Assembly (NCBI GenBank): GCA_903856995.1
Contig: CAIODK010000304.1
Location: 1 to 5,670 of the forward strand
Source of the DNA: an uncultured Burkholderiales bacterium
Lineage (GTDB): Bacteria; Pseudomonadota; Gammaproteobacteria; Burkholderiales; Burkholderiaceae_C
DNA length: 5,670 nt
Reading direction: 5' to 3'
Shown in pieces: positions 4,042 to 5,670 of the stretch. The translations under genes were made by a program, and so were the position numbers. The notes under the pieces were generated by a model that was not told where the DNA came from, ran no database searches, and saw only the letters and a list, made by a program, of their open reading frames with translations. Every line of letters begins with the position of its first letter. Position 1 is the stretch's first letter.

Positions 4042-5670
4042 TTTTCTCTTCGCTTCTGCCACCACGGCTTCGGCCGTGATGTTGAAGAGCTTGTACAGCG
4101 CATCTGCCGGACCACTGGCACCAAAACCATTCATGCCAACAAAGCCGCCATCGATGCCTAGATAAGCATCCCAGCCTTGACGCACAGCGGCTTCAATACC
4201 GATGCGAACGCCTTGACCCAACACGCTTTGGTGATAGTTTGTGTCTTGGGCATTGAAGAGTTCCCAGCAAGGCATGGAGACCACGGCCGTGCCTAGCCCC
4301 AATGCTTCGAGCTGCTCGCGTGCGGTCACGGCGAGTGCAACTTCCGAGCCAGTGGCCAATAGCGTCACTAGCCTCGGCCCGCAGGCCGCCTCGTGCAGCA
4401 CATAAGCGCCTCGGCTTGAGAGGTTGCTCGGTGTATGCATTGTGCGCACCAGCGGCAGTGACTGGCGGGCAAAGACCAGGCTCACAGGTCCAGTTGTGTG
4501 CGTCAGTGCAGTCTCCCAACATTCAGCAGCTTCTACCGCGTCGGCGGGCCTCATCACCAGCATATTGGGCATGGCGCGCAGTGAGGCCAAAATCTCCACT
4601 GGTTGATGGGTGGGACCGTTTTTGCCGATGCCGATGGAGTCATGGCTGAATACAAGTTTGACGGGCAGGCCCATGAGTGCGGCCATGCGCATGGCCGGTC
4701 GCTGGTAGTCGGCAAATGCGAGATACGTCACGGACAGCGGCACAACACCCCCATGTGCTGCCATGCCGTTGGCCATGGCGCCCATCACATGCTCGCGCAC
4801 GCCGCAGTGCACATAAGAGCCGCTGCGGTCATCTGCGGTAAAGGCGGTGAGGCCACGCTTGTGACTGGTGGGTGCTTCTAGGTCTGCACATCCCACCATG
4901 CGCTCAGGGAGTATGGGTGTTAGCAGGTCGTTGATTTCTGCCGAGATGAAGATGCCGCTAGGTGCGGGGGGCGCCTGCAGTGCGTTTTGTTTGTAGTTCA
5001 AAAGAGCTGCCTGCAAGTTGGCAGGTAGCTCGCCTCGCATGACGCGCTCAAACTCAGCGCGCTCGGCCGCAGGCAGTGCGTTCACACGTGCTTGCCAAGC
5101 TGCGTGTTCACCTTGACTGCGCTGGCCTGCTTCGCGCCAAGGCTTGCGCACTTCAGACGGGATATCGAAAGGGCCATGTGGCCATTGCAGCAGCTCCCGC
5201 GCAGCTTGGGCGTCTTCAGCAAACAAGCGACCGCTGTGACCGCCGCGTTGGCCTTGCAGACGGGCAATGCCTTTGGCAATCACGGTGCGGCACGCCAGCA
5301 TCGAGGGGCGTGGATCGACGCGTGCGGCATCGAATGCGGCAGACACGGCCTCGATGTCGTGGCCATCCACCTCAATCACATGCCAGCCTGCTACGCGAAA
5401 GCGCTCGGCGACGTCTTCGCTGATCGACAGCTCGGTACTGCCATCGTCGGTGATTTGGTTGTCGTCCCATAGCAGCACCAGCTTGCCCAAGTTGAGGTGG
5501 CCGGCCAGAGAAATCATTTCTTGGCCGATACCTTCTTGCAGACAACCGTCGCCCACGAAGGCGTAGGTGAAGTGATTGACCAAGTCGTTACCAAAGCGGG
5601 CGTTTAGATACGCCTCGGCCACGGCCATGCCAAAGGCATTGGCAATGCCCTGACCCAGCGGGCCGGTGGT
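4027..5670 (-). CDS. tkt: Transketolase-family enzyme, divergent (N-terminus outside window)
   Basis: The frame is open to the right edge, where it reads T-T-G-P-L-G-Q-G-I-A-N-A-F-G, so the ATG at 5626-5628 is internal. By comparison with E. coli TktA (663 residues), about 110 N-terminal residues are missing; 547 codons are visible. Counting from codon 5628, there is a thiamine-diphosphate/metal motif G-D-G (26-28) with N57 thirty residues later (D-D-N-Q-I-T), a pyrimidine domain with catalytic E279 in G-V-R-E-H, H-D-S-I-G-I-G (329-335), G-P-T-H-Q-P-V-E (338-345), phosphate-contacting R388 in A-R-Q-S, and a C-terminal domain to codon 533. The family moves two-carbon ketol units between sugars in the pentose-phosphate and Calvin pathways. 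Spacing relative to TktA is ungapped from P238 to R388, yet TktA R358 falls on I226, S385 on P253/T254, and D469 on N337. It may therefore be a specialised paralogue. Bases 4027-4041 overlap the binding-protein gene end to end. Confidence 0.88.
   Translation of the reverse strand, partial: TTGPLGQGIANAFGMAVAEAYLNARFGNDLVNHFTYAFVGDGCLQEGIGQEMISLAGHLNLGKLVLLWDDNQITDDGSTELSISEDVAERFRVAGWHVIEVDGHDIEAVSAAFDAARVDPRPSMLACRTVIAKGIARLQGQRGGHSGRLFAEDAQAARELLQWPHGPFDIPSEVRKPWREAGQRSQGEHAAWQARVNALPAAERAEFERVMRGELPANLQAALLNYKQNALQAPPAPSGIFISAEINDLLTPILPERMVGCADLEAPTSHKRGLTAFTADDRSGSYVHCGVREHVMGAMANGMAAHGGVVPLSVTYLAFADYQRPAMRMAALMGLPVKLVFSHDSIGIGKNGPTHQPVEILASLRAMPNMLVMRPADAVEAAECWETALTHTTGPVSLVFARQSLPLVRTMHTPSNLSSRGAYVLHEAACGPRLVTLLATGSEVALAVTAREQLEALGLGTAVVSMPCWELFNAQDTNYHQSVLGQGVRIGIEAAVRQGWDAYLGIDGGFVGMNGFGASGPADALYKLFNITAEAVVAEAKRKLLLA

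Overview
The window looks like chromosomal DNA of a betaproteobacterium, most likely Burkholderiales/Comamonadaceae. The reasons are the moderately high GC coding sequence, a stand-alone Bug/TctC-type periplasmic binding protein (a family greatly expanded in that order), and protein sequences that, from memory, read like Comamonadaceae homologues. This is judgement from the sequence alone; no search was run. No RNA genes, insertion sequences, CRISPR arrays or phage genes are seen. Coding density is very high: the only sizeable non-coding stretch is the 102-base divergent spacer at 1888-1989.

Layout: (1) 1-455, plus strand, the 3' end of a TonB-family protein whose start lies left of the window. 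(2) 472-1887, minus strand, a complete 8-oxoguanine deaminase of the amidohydrolase superfamily, convergent with the TonB gene across a 16-base gap. (3) 1888-1989, a divergent intergenic region with a 13-bp palindrome and short CTTG-type direct repeats. (4) 1990-3054, plus strand, an NAD-dependent beta-hydroxyacid oxidative decarboxylase of the tartrate/D-malate dehydrogenase group, followed 21 bases later by (5) 3076-4041, a secreted Bug/TctC substrate-binding protein; these two form an evident operon. (6) 4027-5670, minus strand, a transketolase-family enzyme lacking roughly its first 110 residues to the right window edge; its last 15 bases overlap the end of the binding-protein gene.

How the genes may work together: the binding protein plus dehydrogenase is a plausible capture-and-oxidise pair for an unidentified hydroxy-carboxylic acid, though no TctA/TctB membrane partners are visible. 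The divergent deaminase belongs to purine salvage/degradation (8-oxoguanine to urate). No regulator gene is present.

The most notable signals are inside familiar-looking enzymes. The transketolase keeps the thiamine-diphosphate and catalytic residues but lacks the Arg that normally grips the substrate phosphate and has Asn where the acceptor-hydroxyl Asp normally sits. The dehydrogenase has Cys at a position that is a substrate-binding Arg in isopropylmalate dehydrogenase. Both suggest substrates different from those the usual annotations would imply.
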